Notes under the pieces: generated by a model
What the model saw: the letters and a program-made list of their open reading frames with translations, nothing else
Told to the model about the DNA's origin: nothing
The model's database searches: none
Shown here: piece after piece, positions 15,625 through 24,327 of the stretch
Numbering within the stretch: the first letter of the stretch is position 1
How the letters are laid out: the number at the start of each line of letters is the position of its first letter
Translations under genes and position numbers: made by a program
NCBI GenBank assembly: GCA_020441165.1
Contig: JAGRMU010000082.1
Coordinates: 9,925 to 42,999 of the forward strand
DNA from: Sedimentitalea sp.
GTDB taxonomy: Bacteria > Pseudomonadota > Alphaproteobacteria > Rhodobacterales > Rhodobacteraceae
Direction: 5' to 3'
DNA length: 33,075 nucleotides

Positions 15625-16563
15625 TTGAAGACGCTGCGCTATATCCTGCTGCGCCTGTTGCAGGCGGTCCCTGTGCTGCTGGGCGTCAGCATCGTGACCT
15701 TCGCGCTGATGGTGGCGACGCCCGGCGATCCGATCCGCCTGCTGGTCGGCGACCGCGCCACGCCCGAGACCATCGCCCTGATCCGCGACCGCTACGGTCT
15801 CGACGACCCGATCCTGGCGCAATACGTGACCTATCTGAGGAACCTGCTGCAGGGCGATCTGGGCGCCTCGCTGCGCTACCGGGTGCCGGTCTCGCAGCTG
15901 ATCGCACAGCACTACCCGGTCACGCTGTTTCTGGTGATCTACACCATCGTTCTGACCCTGCCGCCGGTGATCGCGCTGTCGGTCTGGTCGGCCCGCCGCC
16001 AGAGCGGCGTGGCGGACCAGGTGATCCGGCTGCTCGGCGTCGTCGGGCTGGCAGTGCCGGTGTTCTGGCTGGCGCTCCTTTTCGCGCGCTTCTTCGGGGT
16101 GACGCTCGGCTGGTTTCCGGTCAGCGGCTTCGGCAACAGCTTCGGCGAGCACCTGCTGCACCTCTTCCTGCCGGCGCTCTCGACGATGATCTGGGTGGTT
16201 CCGATCCTGGTGCGCAACCTGCGCTCGGCGCTGCTGGACGAGATGAACCGCGACTATGTGCTGACGGGCCTGTCGAAGGGGCTGGGCGAGCGGCAGGTCT
16301 TCCGCACCCATGTCTTTCCCAACTCGATCCTGCCGACGCTGAACCTCTTCGCGGTGATCGTCGCCTACCTTCTGGGCGGATCGGTGATCGTCGAGACCGT
16401 CTACGCGGTACCCGGCATGGGCAAACTGATGGTCGAGAGCATCCTGGCCCGTGACTATTTCGTGGTGCAGGGCGCCACGCTGGTCTTCGCGTTGACGACG
16501 ATCCTGGTGATGCTGGCGGTTGACCTGCTGTCGACCGCGATCGACCCGAGGCTCTCGCCATGA
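15625..16563 (+). CDS. ABC transporter permease (DppB type), TTG start
   Basis: 312 residues. DppB/OppB-like membrane permease: N-terminal LRYILLRLLQAVPVLLGVS, the periplasmic signature YGLDDPILAQYVTYL, six hydrophobic helices, and the cytoplasmic EAA-type loop (NRDYVLTGLSKGLGERQVF). The start is a TTG at 15625 preceded by GGAG (15614-15617) with 7-nt spacing; no ATG lies nearby that keeps the first helix, so the TTG is well supported. It follows the binding-protein gene after 61 bp and ends in an ATGA overlap with the second permease. Confidence 0.92.
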   Translation: MKTLRYILLRLLQAVPVLLGVSIVTFALMVATPGDPIRLLVGDRATPETIALIRDRYGLDDPILAQYVTYLRNLLQGDLGASLRYRVPVSQLIAQHYPVTLFLVIYTIVLTLPPVIALSVWSARRQSGVADQVIRLLGVVGLAVPVFWLALLFARFFGVTLGWFPVSGFGNSFGEHLLHLFLPALSTMIWVVPILVRNLRSALLDEMNRDYVLTGLSKGLGERQVFRTHVFPNSILPTLNLFAVIVAYLLGGSVIVETVYAVPGMGKLMVESILARDYFVVQGATLVFALTTILVMLAVDLLSTAIDPRLSP

Positions 16564-17363
16564 GGGTCTCGCCGATGTTCTTGACCGGCTTCTCCCTGGT
16601 GCTGGTCTGGGGACTTATCGCGCTGGCGGCGCCGCTGCTGGCCACCCATGACCCCTATGCCATCGACTTCGAGGCGATCCTGCAGGCACCGGGCCCCGCG
16701 CACTGGTTCGGAACCGACAATGTGGGGCGCGATACCTACAGCCGCGTCGTCTTCGGCGCGCGCCTCGCGCTCTATATCGGGCTGCTGGGGGTGATCGCGC
16801 CGATGCTGATCGGCATGACCATCGGGCTGCTGGCCGGGTATTTCGGCGGCTGGGTGGACACGCTGGCGATGCGGCTTCTGGACATCACCGTGCCCTTCCC
16901 CTTCTTCGTGCTGGTGCTGGCCATCGTCGCGGTGCTGGGGCCGGGGATCGAGAACTACTTCATCGCTCTCGCCCTTGTCGGCTGGGTCGGCTACGCGCGG
17001 CTGGCGCGGGCCGAGGCCGTCGTGCTGCGCCAGGCCGAGTTCGTGCTGGCCGCGCGCACCATGGGCTTTTCCCACGGCTACATCCTGCTGCGGCACGTGC
17101 TGCCGAACGCGCTCTCGCCCATCGTCGTCTACATGATGACCGACGTGACGCTGGTCATCCTCTTCGGCGCCGCGCTGGGGTTCCTGGGCATGGGCGTCTC
17201 GCCCCCCGCCGCGGAATGGGGCGTGATGATCGCCGAGGGGCAGTCCTACATCGCCACCGCCTGGTGGATCAGCTTCTTTCCGGGCCTCGCGATGGTCGCG
17301 CTCGGCGTCGGTTTCGCGCTGATCGGCGACGGGCTGGCCCGCATGCTGAGGATCGAGCGATGA
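16560..17363 (+). CDS. ABC transporter permease (DppC type)
   Basis: 267 residues. Second permease of the importer: HWFGTDNVGRDTYSRVVFGA near the N-terminus is the DppC/OppC hallmark, and the EAA-type loop is seen at VLAARTMGFSHGYILLRHVL. About five or six hydrophobic helices. Starts in the ATGA at 16560-16563 and ends in an ATGA overlap with the ATPase gene, so permeases and ATPase are translationally coupled. Slightly short for the family because the cytoplasmic N-terminus is reduced. Confidence 0.93.
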   Translation: MRVSPMFLTGFSLVLVWGLIALAAPLLATHDPYAIDFEAILQAPGPAHWFGTDNVGRDTYSRVVFGARLALYIGLLGVIAPMLIGMTIGLLAGYFGGWVDTLAMRLLDITVPFPFFVLVLAIVAVLGPGIENYFIALALVGWVGYARLARAEAVVLRQAEFVLAARTMGFSHGYILLRHVLPNALSPIVVYMMTDVTLVILFGAALGFLGMGVSPPAAEWGVMIAEGQSYIATAWWISFFPGLAMVALGVGFALIGDGLARMLRIER

Positions 17364-18964
17364 GCGCCCTCTTGCGCGTGCAGGGCCTGTCGGTGCGCTT
17401 CGGCAGCACCGTGGCCGTCGATGACGTCTCGTTCGAGCTGGAGCGCGGCGCGGCGCTGGGGATCGTCGGCGAGAGCGGCTCGGGCAAGTCGGTCACCTGC
17501 CGCGCCCTGCTGCGCCTGCTGCCGCGCTCGGCCCGCATCGACGGGCGCGCGGCGTTCGAGGGGCGCGACCTGCTGGCCCTGCCCGAGCCCGAGCTGAACC
17601 GGATCCGCGGCAAGCGCATTGCGATGATCTTCCAGACCCCGGCCTCGCATCTCGATCCGCTGATGCGGATCGGCGACCAGGTGGCCGAAACCCTGCGCAA
17701 GCACACCGAGATGCGCGGCCGGGCCCTGCGCGAGGAGGTGCTGCGCCTTCTCGACGTGGTGCGCATCCCCGACCCGGACCGCTGGGCGCGCGCCTATCCG
17801 CACCAGCTGTCGGGCGGCATGAAGCAGCGCGCGATGATCGCCGGGGCGCTGGCCTGCCAGCCCGACCTGCTGCTGGCGGACGAGCCGACCACGGCGCTGG
17901 ATGCCACCGTGCAGAAAAGCGTTCTCGAGCTTCTGGCGCAGCTGCGGCGCGAGCGGAACCTGTCGATGATCTTCGTCAGCCACGACCTCGGGGCCGTGGC
18001 GCAGGTCTGCGACGACCTGCTGGTGATGCGCCGCGCCCGGCTGGTCGAGAGCGGCCCGGTGCGGCGCGTCGTTGCCGCGCCCCGGCACGCCTATACCGCG
18101 CAGCTGATCGCCTCGCATCCCGACCGGCTGGAGGCCGCCCCGCCCGCCGCGCTGTCGGGCGCGCCGCCGCTGGTCGAGGCCAAGGGTGTGCAGGTCCGCT
18201 ATGGCAGCCGCACGCTGGCCGATCTGATCGCCGGGCGCGAGGGCGGGTTCATCGCGGTCGAGGAGGCCGATTTCTCCGTCAGCCCCGGCGAGAGCCTCGG
18301 CATCGTCGGCGAGAGCGGCTCGGGCAAGTCGACGCTGGCGCGCGCGCTGGTCGGGCTGGTGCGGCCCCGCAAAGGCACGCTGGTCTTCGACGGCGCGCCG
18401 GCCGATCCCGCCGGCCCCGGCCGCATCGCCCTGCTGCGCGAGATGCAGCTGGTCTATCAGCACCCCTACGAGGCGCTCAGCCCGCGCCTGACCGTGCACG
18501 CGGCCATCGCCGAGCCGCTGCGCCGCCATCGCCTCTGCCCGCGCGGCGCGGTGGACGAACGGGTGCGCGAGCTGATGGCGCAGGTGGACCTGGCGCCGGA
18601 GCTGGCCGCGCGCCTGCCCGGGCAGCTCTCCGGCGGACAGTGCCAGCGCGTCGCCATCGCCCGCGCCCTGGCCTTCGATCCGCGGGTGCTGATCGCCGAC
18701 GAGGTGACCTCGGCCCTCGACGTCACCCTGCAGGCGCAGGTGCTGGGCCTTCTGTCGCGGCTGCAGCGCGAGCGGGGGCTGACGATGATCTTCATCAGTC
18801 ACGACCTCTCGCTGATCCGCCGGCTGTGCAACTCGGTGATCGTGATGCGCCGCGGCCGGATCGTCGAGGCCGGTGCCACGGCGGCGGTGTTCGACGCCCC
18901 GCGCGAGGACTACACGCGCGAGTTGATCGCGGCGATGCCGCATCTGGAAGGAAGCGCCGCATGA
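17360..18964 (+). CDS. Fused double ABC ATPase (DppD-DppF in one chain)
   Basis: 534 residues with two complete nucleotide-binding domains, replacing the usual separate DppD and DppF. Domain 1: Walker A GESGSGKS (37-44), signature LSGGMKQRA, Walker B LLLADEP. Domain 2: Walker A GESGSGKS (317-324), signature LSGGQCQRV, Walker B VLIADEV, where Val replaces the usual Pro. It drives ATP-dependent import with the two permeases. Both Walker A regions share an identical 30-nt stretch (17462-17491 and 18302-18331). The gene overlaps both neighbours by ATGA. Confidence 0.95.
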   Translation: MSALLRVQGLSVRFGSTVAVDDVSFELERGAALGIVGESGSGKSVTCRALLRLLPRSARIDGRAAFEGRDLLALPEPELNRIRGKRIAMIFQTPASHLDPLMRIGDQVAETLRKHTEMRGRALREEVLRLLDVVRIPDPDRWARAYPHQLSGGMKQRAMIAGALACQPDLLLADEPTTALDATVQKSVLELLAQLRRERNLSMIFVSHDLGAVAQVCDDLLVMRRARLVESGPVRRVVAAPRHAYTAQLIASHPDRLEAAPPAALSGAPPLVEAKGVQVRYGSRTLADLIAGREGGFIAVEEADFSVSPGESLGIVGESGSGKSTLARALVGLVRPRKGTLVFDGAPADPAGPGRIALLREMQLVYQHPYEALSPRLTVHAAIAEPLRRHRLCPRGAVDERVRELMAQVDLAPELAARLPGQLSGGQCQRVAIARALAFDPRVLIADEVTSALDVTLQAQVLGLLSRLQRERGLTMIFISHDLSLIRRLCNSVIVMRRGRIVEAGATAAVFDAPREDYTRELIAAMPHLEGSAA

Positions 18965-19875
18965 CAAGCGCGAGCGCCCGCGACCGCATCGCCGCGGCCA
19001 GCAACCTCTCGAAGGGCGAGAGCGAGGTGGCGCTGTGGGTGACGCGGCATTTCGAGAGCCTGCCCTTCGTCAACGCCGCCGATCTTGCCGCCGGCGCCGG
19101 GGTCAGCGAGATGACGGTCAGCCGCTTCGTGCGGCGGCTGGGCTACGAGAACTTCAAGAGCTTCAAGGCCGAGGTCAGCGCCGAGTATCGCGGCGACGGC
19201 CGGACAGCCGGCAAGTCCCGCGCCCTGCGCGTCGCGATTCCCAAGACCACGGGGCGCGAGCTGGACGATCTGCTGCGGCGCGAGCTGGAGGCCATCGCCG
19301 AGGTCTACGAGCTGGCCGAGAGCGATCAGTGGCGCGCGGCGCTCGACGTGATGGAGGCCGCGCGCTTCGTGAACGTGACCGGTTTCCAGGGCGTGAAGGG
19401 CATGGCGATGGATTTCGCGACGCGCCTGAAATACGCCCGGCCGGGGGTGCGGTTCGCCGACGGACGCAGCGGCAACTGGTCGGAGATCTTCATCGAGGAT
19501 CCCGCAAAATCCTGCCTCGTGATGATCGATGTCGTCCCCTACGCCCACGAGGCGGTCAAGATCGCCGAGCTCTGCCTGCGCCGCAAGCTGCCGCTGATCA
19601 TCGTGACCGACCGCTACAGCGCCTGGCCGCGCCAGTACACGCCGCATGTGCTGACCGTGGCCACCGATACCAGCGCGTTCCTCGACAGCACCGCGGGCCT
19701 TGCGGCGCTGCTGGGCCTGATGCTCAACGGGATCACCGCGCGGCGCGGGCGCGAAGCGCGCAAGCGGCTGCGCGCCATGCGCGAGCTGGCGCAGCATTTC
19801 GATCCCTTCTCCTACCAGCCGGGCAGCAAGAGCCGCCCGATCCCGCCCACCGACAGCAAGGAGGATGCGCCATGA
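18961..19875 (+). CDS. MurR/RpiR-family transcriptional regulator with SIS domain
   Basis: 304 residues. N-terminal helix-turn-helix of the RpiR type (residues ~1-80, including AADLAAGAGVSEMTVSRFVR and LGYENFKSFK), then a linker and a SIS domain (~125-260) that in this family senses phosphosugars or related ligands. C-terminal extension rich in Arg/Pro/Ser. Encoded inside the transport operon with ATGA overlaps on both sides, so it is most simply its own regulator. A candidate operator lies upstream of the first gene (13994-14029). Confidence 0.92.
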   Translation: MTSASARDRIAAASNLSKGESEVALWVTRHFESLPFVNAADLAAGAGVSEMTVSRFVRRLGYENFKSFKAEVSAEYRGDGRTAGKSRALRVAIPKTTGRELDDLLRRELEAIAEVYELAESDQWRAALDVMEAARFVNVTGFQGVKGMAMDFATRLKYARPGVRFADGRSGNWSEIFIEDPAKSCLVMIDVVPYAHEAVKIAELCLRRKLPLIIVTDRYSAWPRQYTPHVLTVATDTSAFLDSTAGLAALLGLMLNGITARRGREARKRLRAMRELAQHFDPFSYQPGSKSRPIPPTDSKEDAP

Positions 19876-20978
19876 CGTCTCGCCCCCGCGCCCGCGATCT
19901 CGGCCTGCAGTTCGGCGGCACGCCGGGCGCCTGGAACGCCATCACCGACGTGCCCGGCCTGACGGTCGGGTTCGCCACGGTGATCGAGGAGGCCCGGCCG
20001 GGCGGGCACCAGGGCCTGTGCACCGGCGTCACCGCCATCGTGCCGCGCGGGACCAGCGGCGCGCTCACCCCGGTCTGGGCGGGGGTGCATTCCTTCAACG
20101 GCAATGGCGAGCTGACCGGATCGCACCACATTGCCGATCTCGGCTGGTTCCTCGGGCCGGTGATGCTGACCAATTCGCACAGCGTCGGCATCGTCAGCCA
20201 TGCCGTCGTCGGCTGGATGATCGACCGGCACCGCGAGGTCTTCGCGCGCGATCACATGTGGTGCCTGCCGGTGGTCGCCGAGACCTATGACGGGGTGCTG
20301 AGCGACATCAACGCGCGCGGCGTGACCGAGGCGCATGCCCGCGCCGCGCTGGACGCCGCCGCCTCCGGCCCCCTCGCCGAGGGCAATGTCGGCGGCGGCA
20401 CCGGCATGATCGCCTACGAGTTCAAGGGCGGCACCGGCACCGCCTCGCGCCGGATCGAGGTCGCGGGGCAGGCCTATGCGCTCGGGGTTCTGGTGCAGGC
20501 CAATCATGGCAACCGCGACGCGCTGGAGATCTCGGGCGTACCGGTCGGGCGCGAGATGCGCGAGGATCTGCTCTTCGAGCGCGAGCAGGGGTCGATCATC
20601 GTGGTGGTCGCCACCGATGCGCCGCTGCTGCCGCACCAGCTGAACCGCCTCGCGCGCCGCGGCGCCATCGGGATCGGGCGCAACGGCACTTGCGGCGGGC
20701 ACAGCTCGGGCGACATCTTCCTGGCGTTCAGCACCGCCAACCCGCAGGAGAACCCCTGGCACGCGCCGGACGTGATGACGCTGGCGACGCTCAAGGACAC
20801 GCATCTCGACGCCTTCTACACCGCCGCCGTGCAGGCCATCGAGGAGGCGGTGGTCAACGCCATGATCGCCGCCGAGGACCGCATCGCGGTCAAGCCCGCG
20901 GGCCACCGGGTGCGGGCCATCGACCACGACCGGCTGCGCGCGCTTCTGCACGACATGGCGGGGCGCGAACGGAGATGA
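19872..20978 (+). CDS. P1 family peptidase (DmpA/BapA-like aminopeptidase)
   Basis: 368 residues. Family of L-aminopeptidase D-Ala-esterase/amidase DmpA and beta-aminopeptidases, which self-cleave to expose an N-terminal Ser nucleophile. N-terminal motif GTPGAWNAITDVPGLTVG is characteristic. GNVGGGTGMIAYEFKGG and the segment CGGHSSGDIFLAFSTANP are the conserved cores; Ser279 of SGD is the expected nucleophile and cleavage site. The residue before it is Ser, where I recall Gly or Asn in characterised members. No signal peptide, so it should act in the cytoplasm on imported peptides. Starts in an ATGA overlap with the regulator and ends overlapping the C45 gene. Confidence 0.92.
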   Translation: MTSRPRARDLGLQFGGTPGAWNAITDVPGLTVGFATVIEEARPGGHQGLCTGVTAIVPRGTSGALTPVWAGVHSFNGNGELTGSHHIADLGWFLGPVMLTNSHSVGIVSHAVVGWMIDRHREVFARDHMWCLPVVAETYDGVLSDINARGVTEAHARAALDAAASGPLAEGNVGGGTGMIAYEFKGGTGTASRRIEVAGQAYALGVLVQANHGNRDALEISGVPVGREMREDLLFEREQGSIIVVVATDAPLLPHQLNRLARRGAIGIGRNGTCGGHSSGDIFLAFSTANPQENPWHAPDVMTLATLKDTHLDAFYTAAVQAIEEAVVNAMIAAEDRIAVKPAGHRVRAIDHDRLRALLHDMAGRERR

Positions 20979-22063
20979 GGATCGTCGACTGCACCGGCGC
21001 GCCGCGCGCCCGCGGCCGGGCGCATGGCGAGACGCTGCGACGGATGATCGCCGACGCGCTGGACCGCTGGGCCGAGGCGACGCTGCGCGGTCTTCCGGAG
21101 CGCGCGGAGGGCGGGATCGACGCCTATTGCGCGCGGTTTCTGGGCGAGACCGGGCTGCTGGAGACCGCGCGGCGGATCACTCCCGACCTCCATGACGAGA
21201 TGGCGGGCATCGCCGAGGGGGCGGGCCAGCCGCCGGACCGGATCGCCGCCTACAACCTGATGGACGAGCAATGGTGGTTCGACGCGCGCCGCGATGCCCC
21301 GCCGCCGGGATGCAGCCTGATCGCCCTGCCCGTCCCGGGCGGTCACCTGCTGGCGCAGAACATGGACCTGCCCGGGCACATGGACGGATCGCAGGTGGCG
21401 CTGCGCCTCGCGGGGCCGGACATGCCGGAAACCGTGGTGCTGAGCGCCGCCGGGCTGATCGGCCTGACCGGCGCCAATGCAGCGGGCATCGCCATCGGCG
21501 TGAACACGCTGCTCATGCTGGGCCACGACCGGGGCGGCCTGCCGGTGGCCTTCGCCCTGCGCCACGCCCTCGCTGCGCGCAGCGGCGAGGCGGCGCGCGC
21601 CCGGCTCACCGGCGCCCGCCATGCCAGCGGCCAGCACTACGCCATCGTCACGCGCGGCGGCATCGCGTCGCTGGAGTGCTCGGCGGGCGGATCCGCCGGG
21701 CTGGCGCCCTCGCCCGCCGGCCGGCTGGTGCATACCAATCACCCGCTGGCCAGCACGGATATCGACGCCGAGGCCGAGGCGCGGCTCGACAAGGCGGGGT
21801 TCAACCGCAGCTCGCACCGCCGGCTCGACTGGCTGGCGGAGCGGCAGGCGGGGCTCGCGGGCGCCGAGGAGGTGCAGGCCCTCTTCGACGACGCTGAGGC
21901 GCCGCTCTGCCTGCGCGCGGCGAGCCATGGCGGATCGAGCACCTTCGCCTCGGTCCTCTACGAGATGACCGCCAGCCCGCGTATCCGGATGCGCTCCGGC
22001 CGCCCCGGCGGGGCAGGCTGGCGGGAGATCGGCTTTGCCGGCGAGGGCTCCGCGTCGAGTTGA
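20975..22063 (+). CDS. C45-family autoproteolytic acyltransferase/hydrolase
   Basis: 362 residues. Related to isopenicillin-N acyltransferase-type Ntn hydrolases: GAPRARGRAHGE at the N-terminus, EMAGIAEGAG, then PPPGCSLIAL with Cys113 as the expected nucleophile after self-cleavage between Gly112 and Cys113. Further family segments are LLAQNMDLP, GLIGLTGANAAGIAIGVNTL, and LVHTNHPL. These enzymes hydrolyse or transfer amide-linked acyl groups; the substrate here is unknown. No signal peptide. Last gene of the operon, joined by ATGA to the P1 peptidase. Confidence 0.9.
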   Translation: MRIVDCTGAPRARGRAHGETLRRMIADALDRWAEATLRGLPERAEGGIDAYCARFLGETGLLETARRITPDLHDEMAGIAEGAGQPPDRIAAYNLMDEQWWFDARRDAPPPGCSLIALPVPGGHLLAQNMDLPGHMDGSQVALRLAGPDMPETVVLSAAGLIGLTGANAAGIAIGVNTLLMLGHDRGGLPVAFALRHALAARSGEAARARLTGARHASGQHYAIVTRGGIASLECSAGGSAGLAPSPAGRLVHTNHPLASTDIDAEAEARLDKAGFNRSSHRRLDWLAERQAGLAGAEEVQALFDDAEAPLCLRAASHGGSSTFASVLYEMTASPRIRMRSGRPGGAGWREIGFAGEGSASS

Positions 22064-22209
22064 CTCCGGTGCGCCGGGATGAGAAGCGCAAGGTCCTTTG
22101 GTCACACGCCAAGCGCGTCCCGCCTGACCGTCCCAGACCACGCAGGGGGCGCGGCGAGAGGAAGGCGCAGGCATTCCGGCCTCGAGGAAAAACCCGCACG
22201 CCGCGCCAT

Positions 22210-22258
22210 AAGAATGGGCAAGTCGCGCCGATCCGGCTATAGTGGCGCTCGCATTCTT
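22210..22258 (+). promoter_or_regulatory. Candidate promoter of the winged-helix/TPR regulator gene
   Basis: TATAGT at 22238-22243 resembles a -10 element about 39 bp before the start codon. It sits between inverted 7-bp arms AAGAATG (22210-22216) and CATTCTT (22252-22258), a layout that could serve autoregulation. No good -35 is visible at the right spacing. Confidence 0.35.
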
Positions 22259-22281
22259 GCCTTGCCTTTTTCATCGGGCCC

Positions 22282-23829
22282 ATGGATCAGTTTCGTTTCG
22301 CAGAGTTCATCCTGGACCGCCGCAAGCGGGCGCTGCTGCGCGGGGCCGAGACCGTCCCGATCGGGGCCCGCGCCTTCGATCTGCTGGAGGCCCTTCTGGT
22401 GCACCGGGACAGGGTCGTGCCGCGCGACGAGATCATGCAGATCGTCTGGCCCGGCACGGTGGTGGGCGAGAACAACCTGAACGTCCAGGTCGCCAACCTG
22501 CGCCGTCTGCTCGGCGCGGACGCCATCGTCACGGTGCCGGGTCGCGGGCTGCATTTCGCGCGCGAGGTCCTGCCGGAGGGACCGGCGCTCGGCTTGCCGG
22601 ACAGGCCCTCGGTGGTCGTGCTGCCTTTCGACCGGCTTGGCGGCGATCCCGAGCTCGACTGGCTCGCCGACGGGTTCGTCGAGGACATCACCACCGAGCT
22701 CTCGCGCTTTCGCGACCTCTTCGTGGTCGCCCGCAATTCGGCCTTCGCCTATCGTGAAGCCCCGCGCGATCTGCGGACGGTCGCGCGCGAGCTGGGCGTG
22801 GGCTATGTGGTGGAGGGCAGCGTCCGGGCGCGGGCGAACCGCGTTCGGGTCACCGCGCAGCTGATCGACGCGGCCCATGGCGGCCATGTCTGGGCCGAGA
22901 ATTTCGACCGCGACATGGCGGACCATTTCGAGACCCAGGCGCGCGTGGCCCGCGCCGTCGTCACCTGCCTCTCGCCGCAGATCGACCGCAACGAGGCCGA
23001 CCGGATCCGGGTGCTCGCCCCCGAGGATCTGACCGCCCACGGCCTGGCGCAGCGCGGGTGGTTCTTGATCTCCTCCGGCGAGATGCTCTATGACCCGGAG
23101 CTTCGCGACCAGGCCGAGGACCTGGCGCGGCAGGCCCTGGCGCGGAACGCGGAGTCGGCCCTGGCGTGGCGGGTCCTGGCCTGGGTTGCCTGGTGGAACG
23201 TCTATCACGGCACCACCGACAGCGTCCCCGACACGCTTTCGGCGGGGATCGACGCGGCGACCCGCGCCATCGCCATCGACAAGACCGACCACCAGGCGCG
23301 GCGGCTCAGGGCGCAACTGCACTTCATGAAAGACGACGTCGCGGCGGGCCTGCCCGAGATGCGGCAGGCCCACGAGATGAACCCGAACTGCGCGGTCACG
23401 CTGTGCTGGCTGGGCCTCTACGAGGCCATCAACGGCAGCGCGGAGATCGGCGTGCCGCTCGTCGAGGCGGGCCTGCGGCGAAGCCCGCGCGATCCGGCCC
23501 GCGGCTCGATGCTCTGCGCGCTGGGGTTCGCAGAATTCGCGGCGCGCGATTACGCGGCGGCGGCCGACGCCGCCGAGGCCGCGCTCGCCGAGTCCGCGAG
23601 CAGCACCACGCCGCTGGTCCTCGCCACCATCGCCTATGTCGGACAGGGCCGGATCGACAAGGCCACCGAGACGTTCCAGCGGGTCGAGCGCATGGCGCCC
23701 AAGCTGGTCGGGGCGCGCCTGTCCGGCCGCTGGCTCAGCACGAACCCCGATTACCTGTCGCGCGCGCATACCTTCTTCCGGATCGCCGCCGGGCTCGTCC
23801 CGCCCGAGGCCGCCGACGCACTGCGCTGA
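22282..23829 (+). CDS. Winged-helix (OmpR/CadC-type) regulator with TolB-like and TPR regions
   Basis: 515 residues. N-terminal winged helix (~1-95: FDLLEALLVHRDRVVPRDEI, NNLNVQVANLRRLLG, IVTVPGRGLHFA) of the trans_reg_C type without a receiver domain. Then a TolB N-terminal-like/adenylate-cyclase-associated region (~105-215: PSVVVLPFDRLGGDPELDW, ELGVGYVVEGSVR, QLIDAAHGGHVWAENFDRD), then alpha-helical tetratricopeptide-like repeats to the C-terminus (~260-500). No transmembrane segment, unlike CadC itself. The start lacks an obvious Shine-Dalgarno. Targets are unknown; the following genes with the repeated 39-bp element are candidates. Confidence 0.9.
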   Translation: MDQFRFAEFILDRRKRALLRGAETVPIGARAFDLLEALLVHRDRVVPRDEIMQIVWPGTVVGENNLNVQVANLRRLLGADAIVTVPGRGLHFAREVLPEGPALGLPDRPSVVVLPFDRLGGDPELDWLADGFVEDITTELSRFRDLFVVARNSAFAYREAPRDLRTVARELGVGYVVEGSVRARANRVRVTAQLIDAAHGGHVWAENFDRDMADHFETQARVARAVVTCLSPQIDRNEADRIRVLAPEDLTAHGLAQRGWFLISSGEMLYDPELRDQAEDLARQALARNAESALAWRVLAWVAWWNVYHGTTDSVPDTLSAGIDAATRAIAIDKTDHQARRLRAQLHFMKDDVAAGLPEMRQAHEMNPNCAVTLCWLGLYEAINGSAEIGVPLVEAGLRRSPRDPARGSMLCALGFAEFAARDYAAAADAAEAALAESASSTTPLVLATIAYVGQGRIDKATETFQRVERMAPKLVGARLSGRWLSTNPDYLSRAHTFFRIAAGLVPPEAADALR

Positions 23830-23847
23830 TCCCCGTCCCCGGATTTA

Positions 23848-23886
23848 GATCTTTTTAGACGCTCGTATAGCCACGCGCGATTGCGG
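23848..23886 (+). promoter_or_regulatory. 39-bp repeated element, copy A (upstream of the small exported-protein gene)
   Basis: Begins GATCTTTTT and ends CGATTGCGG; aligns without gaps to copy B at 24328-24366 with 28 of 39 positions identical by eye. Conservation is at both ends and around GCC-CGC, which suggests a protein-binding or promoter element. TTAGAT (23845-23850) and TATAGC (23866-23871) could be a -35/-10 pair with a 15-bp spacer. Confidence 0.5.
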
Positions 23887-23992
23887 CGGGCGAGGATGGT
23901 CTTGCGCGAGCCTGCCGCCCGAACGGGCGCTGGCGCGCCGCGTCGAACCGGCCCGGTCAAGGGTCGGGCGGCCAGCGGAAAGGGAAATGCCC

Positions 23993-24244
23993 ATGCTCTA
24001 CATCGTCCTGACGGCGTGCCTCGTCTCGAGTCCCGACGCCTGCGAAGAAAGGTACATTCCTCTCTACGCCGATATTTCGCCGATGGCCTGCATGATGGGC
24101 GCCCAGGCGGAAATCGCGCGGTGGCAGGAAACCCATGCCGACCTCGATGTGTCCCGCTGGCAATGCAAGACGGACGAGATGATCGCGTTGGCCGAAACGC
24201 CCGGCGAGCTGGACGTGGCGCCTCATCCCATCGAACTGGAGTGA
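23993..24244 (+). CDS. Small cysteine-containing, probably exported protein
   Basis: 83 residues from the ATG at 23993 (MLYIVLTACLVSS), chosen because GGAAAGGG (23977-23984) is 8 nt upstream; an ATG two codons earlier (23987) is too close to it. A short hydrophobic N-terminus is followed by a small domain with four cysteines (C9, C17, then PMACMM and RWQC). This is the pattern I associate with a family of short hypothetical Rhodobacterales proteins, probably periplasmic with disulfides. Cys9 lies in a LTAC context that could also be read as a weak lipobox. Function unknown. Confidence 0.7.
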   Translation: MLYIVLTACLVSSPDACEERYIPLYADISPMACMMGAQAEIARWQETHADLDVSRWQCKTDEMIALAETPGELDVAPHPIELE

Positions 24245-24327
24245 CCCGCCTGCAGGGCATAGCGCCACCCGGGCGCGCGCCGCGACAGGCGGCAGACCGG
24301 AAGCGCGGACCACCGGCCTTGGCCTTG

